Source: Lentisphaerae bacterium GWF2_45_14 (GTDB lineage: Bacteria; Verrucomicrobiota; Lentisphaeria; Victivallales; GWF2-45-14). From it: a stretch of 64,000 nt of DNA. The position numbers and the translations under genes were made by a program. This document shows, piece by piece, positions 7,061 through 15,806 of this stretch (its first letter is position 1; each line of letters starts with the position of its first letter). The stretch is taken from NCBI GenBank assembly GCA_001804785.1, contig MHBG01000058.1:19993-83992 (forward strand). Reading direction: 5' to 3'. The notes beneath the pieces were generated by a model, which saw only the letters and a list, made by a program, of their open reading frames with translations, was not told where the DNA came from and ran no database searches.

Positions 7061-9187
7061 ATGCAAGAGATGAGTATCGAGGATCTTTTTATAAGCATCG
7101 GGGAGGACGCTTCCGCCGACAATATCGAGAAACTTTACAAGGCGCTTGTCGCATCCGAAAACCTTTCATTCGAAAAATTGAGCTCTGATATAGAGTCTCT
7201 TCTGGATAGCTGGAGCGACTCTATCGCCCGTTCGGATGCCAAAGCTAATTTTGTTCTTTCGGTCGCCGAACTTCCGATAAGGGACAGCGGCATGATCCGC
7301 AATGCCATCAGTGCCGCGCTAAAAAGAATGCTTCCGCCTTATCTCGCCCGTTCAGGGATTATGAAGGGCCTTGGCATAAGGAATTCAGGGCTGCCTCTGG
7401 GGGATATAGCCGTAAGATATCGCAATCTCCTCAACCTTAAAAACAACGTCTACGCATACAGGCCCGATACTCAGGCTTGGACCAAAGTCCTAAAAGTCGA
7501 TGAGTTTACTTCATCGCTTGCCTTAAGCAATGTTCAGGAGACCAGCACCGCGGCTGTCTCTCTCGAAAAGGCACTTTCAACACTGAAGTTTTTCAGGCCG
7601 TCGACCGAGCTCATGAAGCTCCTTCCGAGCGGGCGCAGAAATATAATATCCTCTGTGGAATATAGAAAACTCCTTACCGAACTCTGTTATTCAACTCTCT
7701 CTGACGAAGAAATGAAAAATATCGCGCAGAGCACAATGATGCCAGCGGCAATGAGCGCCGTCGAATTTGATATATGGTGGGCTCGTGAAGATGTCACATC
7801 CGGCGGGAATGCCGCATCCGTTGCCGTATCCGGGAAAAGACGTCCCTCTCAAGGCCGAAGCATACAGGAAATGCATGTACTTCTTAAGGAGGTCGAAGAA
7901 GACAATACATTCTTCTACAATGACAGCGATCTCGCCCTCACGAGCGCATTTTTCGCCAAGCTTAAAAGAGATATTCAGCCGAAAGACCTCAAACTCCTCT
8001 CTGAAATTTTTGCAATAATTTTTCCGCTCGTGCAGGAGGACAAGATCAGAGACCTTTTTGCTCCCCTCTTTGGGAAAGTATCCTTCTGGCCGGAGTCTTT
8101 TGCTAATATCGAGCTTAAACAGCTTGACATCTGGGGTGATGTTCCGGCTAAATATCTTGTCAATCTCGCAAAATTGACAAAAACCATTTTTTCTGAGGAA
8201 TACCTTGCGGAACTCGCTACTTACCTGCCGCTTCGCTGTCTTAATACAGTGTGTGCGGAAGTTCCCGATTGCCTGATTTCTCAGGCAGTTCTCGGCTCAC
8301 GTAAATGCAGTTCTGATATCCTCGTATGGATTTGGAAAAACAGGACAAAGCATTCCGACGAGCTTGTCGCCGTCGTCAATATGGAAAGTGTTTCAGTCGC
8401 CCTCTCAATTGCCGAACTTCCAAAGACTTGGGGCGCGGCCCAGAGAGAGCTTCGCAAATTACTCATGGACAACGAGGCATTCCAGAAACTGATTATTAAA
8501 AATGCCGGCGATAACCTCTTCAGCATAACAAACGCGCTCCAGCGCGGACGTGCCTTCAATCCTGGCGAGCACCAGAGCCTGCTTGTAAAGTTCTCCCGCC
8601 ACTCACAGGGCATGAGAGAAATACTGGAAAAGGGCGAAGCAAAGAAATTCGCCCAGCCATCTGCGGCAGAAGAACAGGACGCCGTGCAGCTGGCACCGGT
8701 GACATCAGTAAGGTCTTACAAAATAAAAGTTAAGGAACTCGACGATATAATCAACATACATACGCCGGAAAACAGGAGCGCTCTCAATACTGCCCGAGCT
8801 CACGGCGACTTTCGTGAAAATGCCGAGTATGATGCTGCTAAACAGCGCAGAGATTTCCTCGCCGCACGTCGCGCCGAGTTGGAGTCTGATATTAATTCCG
8901 TCGTCCAGACGGATTTCCGAGGTATCGATCCCAAAGACCATGTTATCGTCGGTACTACCGTTAAAGTCCTTCTGGACTCCGGTAAAGAAGAAAAATATCA
9001 TATCGTAGGTCTCTGGGACGGTGATCCTGAAAGACATTGCGTATCATACAAAACCAAGCTCGGTGAAGTCCTTGTCAATAGGAAAATCGGAGATAGGGTT
9101 ACGCTTCCAGACGGCGCGCCCTGCTCAATTGTCCAAGTCTCTCCTTTGCCTGAAGAGCTGAGAGTTAAACTTGCCGATGAGGTTTGA
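7061..9187 (+). CDS. greA: GreA-domain transcription factor with a giant N-terminal extension
   Basis: A 708-residue protein. Only the last 160 residues match transcript-cleavage factor GreA: a coiled-coil part (HTPENRSALNTARAHGDFRE, then NAEYDAAKQRRDF) carrying the acidic tip region, and an FKBP-like C-domain (IVGLWDGDPE...IGDRVTLP). GreA rescues backtracked RNA polymerase. Normal GreA is about 158 residues. The first 540 residues are unrecognised, mostly alpha-helical in pattern, with no signal or membrane segment. Chlamydial GreA has the same overall size and layout, so this is likely a PVC-group trait. The start at 7061 follows GAGGAAAC. It overlaps the metallophosphoesterase gene at the 3' end. 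Whether it is the main GreA or a paralogue cannot be decided here. Confidence 0.85.
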   Translation: MQEMSIEDLFISIGEDASADNIEKLYKALVASENLSFEKLSSDIESLLDSWSDSIARSDAKANFVLSVAELPIRDSGMIRNAISAALKRMLPPYLARSGIMKGLGIRNSGLPLGDIAVRYRNLLNLKNNVYAYRPDTQAWTKVLKVDEFTSSLALSNVQETSTAAVSLEKALSTLKFFRPSTELMKLLPSGRRNIISSVEYRKLLTELCYSTLSDEEMKNIAQSTMMPAAMSAVEFDIWWAREDVTSGGNAASVAVSGKRRPSQGRSIQEMHVLLKEVEEDNTFFYNDSDLALTSAFFAKLKRDIQPKDLKLLSEIFAIIFPLVQEDKIRDLFAPLFGKVSFWPESFANIELKQLDIWGDVPAKYLVNLAKLTKTIFSEEYLAELATYLPLRCLNTVCAEVPDCLISQAVLGSRKCSSDILVWIWKNRTKHSDELVAVVNMESVSVALSIAELPKTWGAAQRELRKLLMDNEAFQKLIIKNAGDNLFSITNALQRGRAFNPGEHQSLLVKFSRHSQGMREILEKGEAKKFAQPSAAEEQDAVQLAPVTSVRSYKIKVKELDDIINIHTPENRSALNTARAHGDFRENAEYDAAKQRRDFLAARRAELESDINSVVQTDFRGIDPKDHVIVGTTVKVLLDSGKEEKYHIVGLWDGDPERHCVSYKTKLGEVLVNRKIGDRVTLPDGAPCSIVQVSPLPEELRVKLADEV

Positions 9188-9983
9188 CCGATTCTTCAAT
9201 TCGCGCCTGGCGCAATGGAAGAAGATATCCGGCTATAGCGGTCGTGGTATCTTCCGGGGGTGCGGGGCTTTCGATATTGTAAAATATGATTTGACTTCTC
9301 TTGCTCACGGAAAAACCGCTTCTTCGAAAGTCGTCTTTCTGTCCGACTTGCACCTTGATGCCGCTCTCGATACCGCAATGCTTGCCGATACCATAAATTC
9401 CGTCGAACCCGACTGGATACTTTTTGGCGGCGACCTCGTTTCCTTTTCATGTTTCTGCGAGAGGGCGTTTGACCTTCTTGGAAGCCTCCGTGCGAAAAAG
9501 GGAAAAATATCTGTCCTCGGGAATTGGGACAAACGGCGCAGGCGCTGGTTTCCTTTCCGCGAGTGGGAACTCAGAATGAAAAAATCCGGCTTCCGCTTGC
9601 TTGTCAACGAATATTTTCATTCCGGAAATATTTCCTTTTACGGAATGGATGATTTCAAAATAGGCCATCCGGCCCTGCCTGCCTTCAGCCCTGAAACTTT
9701 AAATATTATTATATCGCATAACCCCGATGCTTTCGTCGGCGCACTGCCGCCGTCCGGACACAATATAAATCTTGTCCTCTGCGGGCATACCCACGGAGGT
9801 CAGGTCCGATTTCCATTCTTTGGCCCGATAGTGACATCCTCCATATACTGGAGGAAATTTGACTACGGTCATTTTCTGGACAAGTTTTCCGGCTCAGAAA
9901 TGATAATATCTTCAGGGATAGGTAATTCCTGTATAGACTTCAGGCTTTTCTGCCGCCCTGAGATTCTGCTTTTATATCTGTAG
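9177..9983 (+). CDS. Calcineurin-like metallophosphoesterase (YaeI/YkuE type)
   Basis: A 268-residue two-metal phosphoesterase. Visible motifs: D-x-H in VVFLSDLHLDA (about residue 58), GGDLVS, GNWDKRR (in place of the usual GNHD), ISHNPD, and CGHTHGGQVRFP. The pattern matches the YaeI/YkuE subfamily, whose members cleave the lipid A precursor UDP-diacylglucosamine or related phosphodiesters at the membrane; no transmembrane start is evident here. The ATG at 9177 is preferred over a TTG at 9171. It overlaps the end of the greA-like gene by 11 bp and is therefore in the same transcript. The GNWD variant places Trp at the site of the usual His proton donor, so activity may differ. Substrate unknown. 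Confidence 0.82.
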   Translation: MRFDRFFNSRLAQWKKISGYSGRGIFRGCGAFDIVKYDLTSLAHGKTASSKVVFLSDLHLDAALDTAMLADTINSVEPDWILFGGDLVSFSCFCERAFDLLGSLRAKKGKISVLGNWDKRRRRWFPFREWELRMKKSGFRLLVNEYFHSGNISFYGMDDFKIGHPALPAFSPETLNIIISHNPDAFVGALPPSGHNINLVLCGHTHGGQVRFPFFGPIVTSSIYWRKFDYGHFLDKFSGSEMIISSGIGNSCIDFRLFCRPEILLLYL

Positions 9984-10055
9984 AGCTCTGGAAACTACCG
10001 CGTTAAAAATAGTCACTCCCTGCATTACGGAAAATATATCCGGCAAACCGATGCG

Positions 10056-11225
10056 TCAGACAGATGAGAACGATGCGTTTTTAGTGTCGGGTCTTATATC
10101 CGTAAGTGTTCCTTTGTAGTGGCGCAGTTCCCTTGCTTCGTAGGGGTGTTCTGCTATCTTCTCTTCGTTGATCTCTATCCCCAGTCCCGGTTTATTGCCT
10201 ATGACCATGCGCCCTTCATGAAGTGTTGCCGATTCGCTGGAAATATCTTTCCGCCACGCGACATCGGTACTCATCGTTTCCAGAAACGCGAAATTGGGTA
10301 TGCAGGCGGCGAGTTGAAGCGCCGCCGCGTTTGCGACCGGGCCGCTCGGGTTATGCGGACAGAATGCTATATGATGGCACTCGGCCATAGCCGCAATCTT
10401 GCGAAGCTCCATTATGCCGCCGGCGTGCGAAACGTCCGGCTGTACATAGTCGGCGCAACCCAGCCTGAAAAATTCCCGGTAGTCATAGCGGCTGTAAAGT
10501 CTTTCTCCCGCCGCAACGGGAACATTTATCCGGCGTTTTACCTCTGCAAGACCTTCTTTGTTGTCGGGCGGAATAGGTTCCTCGAACCAGTATATGTTGA
10601 AATCTTCAAGGGCGTGTCCTATTCTTACGGCAGTCGGTATATTGAATCGTCCGTGCCCTTCTATCATAAGTTCAACTTCATCACCGACGGCTTCCCTGAC
10701 GGCTTTTACGCAGTCGATGGACTTCCTCAGCTCCTTGCTCGAAATGTCCTGCCATGCCGAGCCGAAGGGATCCCATTTCAGCGCGCTGAATTTCTGGGCC
10801 ATTGCCTCTTTAGCTTTCGCGGCGAACTCATCGGGAGTTTTTGCCCCTGCGAACCAGCTGTTCGCGTAACACTGAATGCTGTCGCGGACTTTTCCGCCGA
10901 GGAGCTGGTAGACGGGCACCCCTAGGTCTTTGCCCTTGATATCCCAAAGAGCAATTTCAACTCCCGCCAGCGCACTCATGAGGACCGGCCCGCCGCGCCA
11001 GTAGGCATCGCGATAACAGTCATGCCAGAATGCCTCTATGTTGTGAGGATCTTTTCCAATAAGATAGCGTTTCAGTTCATCTATTGCCTGGCATATTGTC
11101 AGCTCTTTGTATTCAAGAGTTGCCTCGCCTACGCCGTCAATCCCAGCATCCGTGTAAACCTTCACGAAGACCCAGTTCGTCCGGTAAGCGTGACATATAA
11201 ATGTCTTTATATCAGTAACTTTCAT
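10056..11225 (-). CDS. Enolase-superfamily sugar-acid dehydratase (galactonate dehydratase-like)
   Basis: A 389-residue member of the mandelate racemase/muconate lactonizing family. Metal and catalytic motifs appear in order: KWDPFG, LMIEGHGRFN (Glu plus the DgoD-type His), FEEPIPPDN, AAGERLYSRYD, YVQPDVSHAGG, FCPHNPSGP. The pattern is nearest D-galactonate dehydratase, which turns an aldonate into a 2-keto-3-deoxy sugar acid. The ATG at 11225 overlaps the stop of the upstream hydrolase (ATGA) and follows AAGGAGTGCATAAT; a long upstream extension of the frame is not coding. It is the last gene of the IclR-GH42-SDR-hydrolase operon, so it probably processes the acid formed from the released sugar. 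The exact substrate is not fixed by sequence. Confidence 0.87.
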   Translation of the reverse strand: MKVTDIKTFICHAYRTNWVFVKVYTDAGIDGVGEATLEYKELTICQAIDELKRYLIGKDPHNIEAFWHDCYRDAYWRGGPVLMSALAGVEIALWDIKGKDLGVPVYQLLGGKVRDSIQCYANSWFAGAKTPDEFAAKAKEAMAQKFSALKWDPFGSAWQDISSKELRKSIDCVKAVREAVGDEVELMIEGHGRFNIPTAVRIGHALEDFNIYWFEEPIPPDNKEGLAEVKRRINVPVAAGERLYSRYDYREFFRLGCADYVQPDVSHAGGIMELRKIAAMAECHHIAFCPHNPSGPVANAAALQLAACIPNFAFLETMSTDVAWRKDISSESATLHEGRMVIGNKPGLGIEINEEKIAEHPYEARELRHYKGTLTDIRPDTKNASFSSV

Positions 11226-11932
11226 ATTATGCACTCCTTGCCTTGTTTCATTTCGAAGGATTTTATATTTTCCGAGAGACATTCCGCGATGAATGGCTCT
11301 GGAGCTGCCGAATTTTCCGCAAAAAGATCGTAATGCATTGGCAGCGCTGTTTCCGGTCGGATGGCCTTCACGACTTTTAGCGCATCGCCAAGATTCATAT
11401 TTCCGAGCCGGCCGTTGATGCATATAAATATCATATCTATTTTCCCTCCGGCATATTTCAAGACTTCGTCCGCAATCGACTCACTGTATTCCGAATCACC
11501 GCTGATGTAAAGCGTTTTTCCTTCGCATTTTAAAATGATTCCGACGGCGTCCTTGTCGCTGTGTATCGCGACGACTGGAATTATCTCAAACGGGCCGAGA
11601 TTTATCGGGATTCCTCTTTCCACTTTCAGAATTTTCGATCCATTTATTTTTGCTTCAATCGCCTTTTTTGCCACGCTGACCGGCCCTGCGAAAATACATG
11701 ACGGGAATGCTTTCGCAATCTGTGGCACTGTTATCGGGTCGAAGTGATCTATGTGGTCGTGAGTACAGAAGACCGCGTCCGGCTTAAGTGTCGTAACGCT
11801 GAATACCGGTTCCACCATTCTTGTAACGTTACTTTTCTTCTCAACAAAGTCGCTGAGATAAGGGTCGATTGCCAGCCTGAACGAGGCGCTTTCGAAGAGA
11901 AAACCGCCCTGTGTGATCCATGTAAATTTCAT
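11222..11932 (-). CDS. UlaG-like metallo-beta-lactamase-fold hydrolase
   Basis: A 236-residue MBL-fold metal hydrolase with the HxHxDH motif in CTHDHIDHFD (about residue 60), an Asp in YISGDSEYSE and a late His in LPMHYDLF. Overall it matches UlaG, a lactonase acting on L-ascorbate-6-phosphate. In this operon, between a sugar dehydrogenase and a sugar-acid dehydratase, a lactonase step (sugar lactone to aldonate) would fit well, but that is inference. The start at 11932 follows GAAGGAAAGTCAAAAT; a longer frame upstream overlaps the SDR gene and is rejected. Its stop overlaps the next start (ATGA). Confidence 0.83.
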   Translation of the reverse strand: MKFTWITQGGFLFESASFRLAIDPYLSDFVEKKSNVTRMVEPVFSVTTLKPDAVFCTHDHIDHFDPITVPQIAKAFPSCIFAGPVSVAKKAIEAKINGSKILKVERGIPINLGPFEIIPVVAIHSDKDAVGIILKCEGKTLYISGDSEYSESIADEVLKYAGGKIDMIFICINGRLGNMNLGDALKVVKAIRPETALPMHYDLFAENSAAPEPFIAECLSENIKSFEMKQGKECII

Positions 11933-11954
11933 ATTTTGACTTTCCTTCATTTTT

Positions 11955-12728
11955 TCAGATTTCGCAATCAACGGGATAAAGCTGTGCCCCGGCTCCGCCG
12001 TCAAGGTCGAATATTTCTCCCGTAATGTTTCCGGCGGCGGATGATGAAAGGAAGAGGGCCAGCTGCCCGGCATCCTCGTAATCCGACTCTTTGCCGAGTG
12101 GGATGTTCAGCCTTCTGCGCTCGGCAACGTCTTCCGACAACGTTTCCCATCTGGAGGTGCGCATGTAGCCAAGCGCTATCGCGTTGATTCTTATATTGTT
12201 CGGAGCCAGTTCTATCGCCATCGCCTTTGTCAGAGAATCGACCGCACCCTTGCTCGCGCAATATGCGCTGCGGTTTCTCAGCGCTCTTACCGCGCATGTC
12301 GAGCTTATGTTAACTATGGCCCCGCCTCCAAGTTTTATCATCTCCGCGGCGGCATAGCGTGAACATAGAAAAACGCCGCGTGCGTTTACCCCCATTACTT
12401 CATCCCAGAACTCCGCCGTTGTTGACATGAAGTCGTGTCCGACTCCCAGGTGGCAGGCGTTGTTCACCAGTACATCCAGCCGCCCGCTGCGTTCTATCGT
12501 CTTTTTAATCATTGCCGCGACATTGTCCTCTTTTGAAATGTCACCTATCACCGCGAAGGCATTTTCGAAATCTTCCCGTTTAAGTTCTTCGATTGCCTTC
12601 TTTACATTTTCAGCATTGCCTGAATTTATTCCCACCGTTGCCCCGGCCTTCAGGAATGTCTTTGCTATTCCCAGCCCGGTATGACGCGATGATCCTGTTA
12701 CTAGAACTGTTTTGCCTTCAAAATTCAT
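11955..12728 (-). CDS. Short-chain dehydrogenase/reductase
   Basis: A 257-residue classical SDR that oxidises or reduces a sugar or sugar alcohol with NAD(P). The cofactor motif is TGSSRHTGLG near residue 12; NNA at about 89; catalytic Ser in VNISST and YCASK (Tyr-x-x-x-Lys) at about 157-161; a C-terminal EIFDLDGGAGA segment is typical. The start at 12728 follows AAGGAACGAAT. It lies 12 bp after the GH42 gene and 22 bp before the UlaG-like gene in one operon. Dehydrogenation of galactose, arabinose or similar to its lactone is the step that would link its neighbours (inference). Confidence 0.88.
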   Translation of the reverse strand: MNFEGKTVLVTGSSRHTGLGIAKTFLKAGATVGINSGNAENVKKAIEELKREDFENAFAVIGDISKEDNVAAMIKKTIERSGRLDVLVNNACHLGVGHDFMSTTAEFWDEVMGVNARGVFLCSRYAAAEMIKLGGGAIVNISSTCAVRALRNRSAYCASKGAVDSLTKAMAIELAPNNIRINAIALGYMRTSRWETLSEDVAERRRLNIPLGKESDYEDAGQLALFLSSSAAGNITGEIFDLDGGAGAQLYPVDCEI

Positions 12729-12740
12729 ATTCGTTCCTTA

Positions 12741-14840
12741 TTATTTAAAGATTGCCAGTACCCCGTTAGCCGGAAGCATCTGCTCTTTTTCAATATTGAT
12801 CTCTTTATCGGTTTCCATATCCTTCCAGGAGTTGTCATGCTCGCGGAGCCTGAGTTGGAAGTTGACTTCCTTCTCATTGTGGTTCAATATGATATAGATA
12901 ATCCCCTTTTTGCCGGAGAGGCGGCAGGCCTCTATCCCGGAGGATTCCGCGATTTCTCCATCAATCAGGATTTCGGCATTTCTTTTAACTCCCGAATCAA
13001 GTATCGCATTGCGTAGAAATTCGGTGTTTGCGCTGTCTGCGTCATTGTAATACTGACGGAAGAATTCGGTTCCGGTGACAATTGCCTTGCCCTTGCCAAA
13101 GCTGTTTACGACAACAGCTGCCCTTCCATCTTCGTAATTCGCAACGGCTTTTCCTGTAGTCACTTCGTATGGATGCCACAGAAAGCAGACTTTGCCTTTA
13201 CGGCCATCAGTATATACTATTGACGATGCTGTCTCTTTACCTTCGCGGTCGCGGGTTTTTGCTCCAAATACTTCATCAAGTCCGTAGATCGGCGCCGTTC
13301 CCAGCAAGAAGTTGTTTTCGTCCTTGAAGGCAAAGGGACTTTCCGCAATCAAGGTCCCGCCTTTACTTACATATTCCTTCAGCGCCTTCGCAATTTCAGG
13401 ACTCATATTTTCTATAAGGGGAAGAAGAATGATTTTGTAACGGTCAATATTCTTCAAATGGCATTCAGCAATTCCGTCTGACGCTATATTCATATCCCAT
13501 AACAGCTTGAATGCTCCGAAGCGGCTTTTTGCGAAGTCTTCATAGCTTCCTCCGTGCCCGGGAACTCCGCAATGGGTCGACATTGCAAGGATAGCCAGAT
13601 TGTCAGGAATCAGAACGCCTGCCTCAGCTTCCAGATATGAATCGTTTATAAGCTCCGCATGGGAGGTAAATGTTTTTGCCATTTCCGCATGCTGTTTTGC
13701 GCGCGGCGTGATTGAGCCGTCCCAGCCCATGAGGTTGAAATTGCAGACTTGGCTGTCCGAATAACGGCTACGGTAGTTCCAGCAGACGATTGACTTTGCG
13801 TTATGGCCTATCGCCAGATAATTATTGAGTCTTCTCTGTTCCCCCGTGATCATGAAATTATTGGGGCCGGCTTCCGTTTCCAAAACCAGCGTTCTGCGTT
13901 TTTCGTCCTTTGAGAACCAGCGGTACGTATCACAAATCAATGCTTTCAAAAAAGGCGTCAGCGACAAACCTTCTCCGTGTGCCACCGTGTAATATGAGTA
14001 GCCTGCGATGTCGAGGGATTTATATGCATTGCTAAGCTGACTGAAGGGGTGTACCATATTGGCTGTGCATGGATGTTTGCAAGGATCGTTTTCCTTGACT
14101 ATTTTTGTAACCGTCATCATTGCTTCGGAAAGCCTGAAGTCGTTGAATTCAATCCAGTCGCGCCATGCGTTGAGCCCGCCGCCGAGGAATCCTACGCCGT
14201 TCGGTGCTTCTACGTCTTCCCATTTTTCGTATTCCAGCGGGAATTCCGAACCCCATAGCCTGTTTAATTCATCGAGATTCTCCCGGTATTTTTCCTTAAT
14301 CCAGGCTTTAAAACGCATCATCGTGGCCGGACAGCAGCAGTTTTTAAGCCACGGTTCGTTCCAGATCATCCAGCCGACAGTGGCGGGGTGCTCGGCGTAA
14401 CGGCGCACGGACTTCGCAATAAAATCGAATGCCTTTTCCCTGTAAATAAGATCATCCATGCAGATACGTATCCGCGGGCCTGAGTGTTGTTCGGGGATAC
14501 GCGAATCTTCCTGCTGGGGAACTGTAGGGTATTTACGAACAAGCCATTGCGGCGGATAAATACCCTGAAGATTGTCGAAAACCCCTCCGACATTCAGGAG
14601 AACTCCGATCCCGTGTCTTTCTGCGACTTCCATAAAGTGATCCTGCTTGCTGAAATCAAGTACGCCCTCTTTCTGCTCTATCCTGTCCCACGGTACGAAT
14701 ATTCGTGCGATGTTAAAGTGCATTTCCTTCATCATCGCGAGGTCCCTGTCCCATTCTTCCATCGGCCAGTCCATTGATTTCGCGTAAGGCGCGCATGATG
14801 CTCCATACAGAAACTTGTCACCGAAAAACTCTCTCTTCAT
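12741..14840 (-). CDS. GH42-family beta-galactosidase-like glycosidase
   Basis: A 699-residue glycoside hydrolase with a TIM-barrel N-domain (FNIARIFVPWDRIEQKEG), the acid/base Glu in WMIWNEP (E162) and the nucleophile Glu in LVLETEAGPNN (E321). Then comes the GH42 glutaminase-like trimerisation domain (from about 405: AGVLIPDNLAILAM, with YKIILLPLIENMS) and a small C-terminal beta domain. No signal peptide, so it acts in the cytoplasm on imported oligosaccharides, as GH42 enzymes usually do. It is the second gene of the IclR-led operon. Beta-galactosides or alpha-L-arabinosides are plausible substrates. A weak ribosome site (GGGGTTAGG) precedes the ATG. Confidence 0.88.
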   Translation of the reverse strand: MKREFFGDKFLYGASCAPYAKSMDWPMEEWDRDLAMMKEMHFNIARIFVPWDRIEQKEGVLDFSKQDHFMEVAERHGIGVLLNVGGVFDNLQGIYPPQWLVRKYPTVPQQEDSRIPEQHSGPRIRICMDDLIYREKAFDFIAKSVRRYAEHPATVGWMIWNEPWLKNCCCPATMMRFKAWIKEKYRENLDELNRLWGSEFPLEYEKWEDVEAPNGVGFLGGGLNAWRDWIEFNDFRLSEAMMTVTKIVKENDPCKHPCTANMVHPFSQLSNAYKSLDIAGYSYYTVAHGEGLSLTPFLKALICDTYRWFSKDEKRRTLVLETEAGPNNFMITGEQRRLNNYLAIGHNAKSIVCWNYRSRYSDSQVCNFNLMGWDGSITPRAKQHAEMAKTFTSHAELINDSYLEAEAGVLIPDNLAILAMSTHCGVPGHGGSYEDFAKSRFGAFKLLWDMNIASDGIAECHLKNIDRYKIILLPLIENMSPEIAKALKEYVSKGGTLIAESPFAFKDENNFLLGTAPIYGLDEVFGAKTRDREGKETASSIVYTDGRKGKVCFLWHPYEVTTGKAVANYEDGRAAVVVNSFGKGKAIVTGTEFFRQYYNDADSANTEFLRNAILDSGVKRNAEILIDGEIAESSGIEACRLSGKKGIIYIILNHNEKEVNFQLRLREHDNSWKDMETDKEINIEKEQMLPANGVLAIFK

Positions 14841-14887
14841 GATGCCTAACCCCGTTTAAGATTTTTTATTGTAAGTCCTCTTTAATC

Positions 14888-15622
14888 CTATTTGAGAATG
14901 AGACTTATGGCTTCGGCACTCTTTCCGACCGAGGCAAGTATTTTTTCAGCTTTTTCACCGATGAAATTCATTTTGGGGACCGAAGAGCCCAGCGCCGCAA
15001 TCATATTTTTCTTCTGGAAAATAGGGAAAGCCATAATCGCAAGTTGCTGCGTGGTATCCACTTCAACACCTTTGTCTCTAATGTCTTTCAGTCTTGCCAG
15101 AAGCGTACTCTCGGAATTGATATTTTCCCATTTTTCTCCGGGCAGTCCGTATTCTTTCACGTATTTTGCTATAGCTTTTTCTCCCGAATAGGCTAGAAGA
15201 AGCCGTCCGGTGGCAGTGGCGTAAATATCCTCATAGTAAGGCTTGTCAATGACAATCTGAAGCTCGGGATTTCCGTTGTGATGGCACAATATGTAACGCT
15301 TCCCGCTATTGATGACCGCGAGCAGAACCGATTCCTGAATTTTTTCAGAACATTTCTTAACCAACGGATTGGCAAGTTCTTTCAGGTCGTTTCTGTAACC
15401 GAAGTCGGCTCCTAACATATAGGCCTTCGGGCCGAGACGGAACCCCTTCTTTGGTGCCGATTGCTCAAGGTATTCCAATTCAACAAGATCCTTGACTATC
15501 CGTGAACATGTCGGCTGGGGCAAAGCCGCTTTTTTCGCGATATCACCAAGGAAGGGCGGGCTTTTTCGATTGTCCCCGACGTACTCGAGTATCATGAACG
15601 CTTTTTTCAATACCTTTATCAT
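14888..15622 (-). CDS. IclR-family transcriptional regulator
   Basis: A 244-residue regulator with an N-terminal winged HTH (about 5-65: FMILEYVGDNRKSPPFLGDI, then AKKAALPQPTCSRIVKDLVEL) and an IclR effector domain (about 75-240: GYRNDLKELANPLVKKCSEK, YATATGRLLLAY, GVEVDTTQQLAIMAFPIF). IclR proteins sense small acids such as sugar acids or aromatic acids. It is the first gene of the operon with the GH42, SDR, UlaG-like and dehydratase genes, 47 bp upstream of the GH42 start, so it most likely controls that operon and itself. Its promoter is a full consensus flanked by an inverted repeat. Confidence 0.9.
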   Translation of the reverse strand: MIKVLKKAFMILEYVGDNRKSPPFLGDIAKKAALPQPTCSRIVKDLVELEYLEQSAPKKGFRLGPKAYMLGADFGYRNDLKELANPLVKKCSEKIQESVLLAVINSGKRYILCHHNGNPELQIVIDKPYYEDIYATATGRLLLAYSGEKAIAKYVKEYGLPGEKWENINSESTLLARLKDIRDKGVEVDTTQQLAIMAFPIFQKKNMIAALGSSVPKMNFIGEKAEKILASVGKSAEAISLILK

Positions 15623-15653
15623 TATTCACCATGCGGATTTTATTTTCTCATTG

Positions 15654-15708
15654 CGAATATTATAATGTGACTCTTCTCGTCTGTCAATATATTTTTCATT
15701 AATATTCG
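15654..15708. promoter_or_regulatory. 9-bp inverted repeats flanking the IclR-operon promoter
   Basis: CGAATATTA (15654-15662) and its exact reverse complement TAATATTCG (15700-15708) bracket the -10/-35 region with centres 46 bp apart. The inner copy overlaps the -10. This arrangement could bind IclR dimers at two sites (inference). Confidence 0.45.
15659..15687 (-). promoter_or_regulatory. Consensus sigma-70 promoter of the IclR-GH42 operon
   Basis: On the minus strand: TTGACA (15687-15682), exactly 17 bp, TATAAT (15664-15659). Both hexamers are perfect consensus, about 37 bp before the iclR start. A promoter this strong suggests control by repression. Confidence 0.8.
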
Positions 15709-15794
15709 ATAATCGAGGGGTGAGCCTGGACTCTTATCGCATTTTTTTGTATTTTATTTTTTATTTAAGACATGTTTTTTGTTGACATTTAGTC

Positions 15795-15803
15795 TGTTAT
15801 AAT
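15795..15803 (+). promoter_or_regulatory. Extended -10 promoter of the malonate operon
   Basis: TGTTATAAT is an extended -10 element (TG-N-TATAAT). No good -35 lies 17 bp upstream (a T-run). The transcription start would fall near 15810, inside the operator that follows. Confidence 0.5.
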
Positions 15804-15806
15804 TTA

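Noticed and set aside
11226..11423. 66-codon N-terminal extension of the galactonate-dehydratase-like gene
   Set aside because: It overlaps the UlaG-like gene, has no family match, and the ATG at 11225 has a proper ribosome site and ATGA coupling.
11933..12073. Extension of the UlaG-like gene into the SDR gene
   Set aside because: Overlaps a well-supported gene on the same strand, and the internal ATG at 11932 has GAAGGAAAG upstream.
15782..15803. TTGACA (15782) paired with TATAAT (15798) as the malonate promoter
   Set aside because: The spacer is only 10 bp, too short for sigma-70; the extended -10 reading is better.
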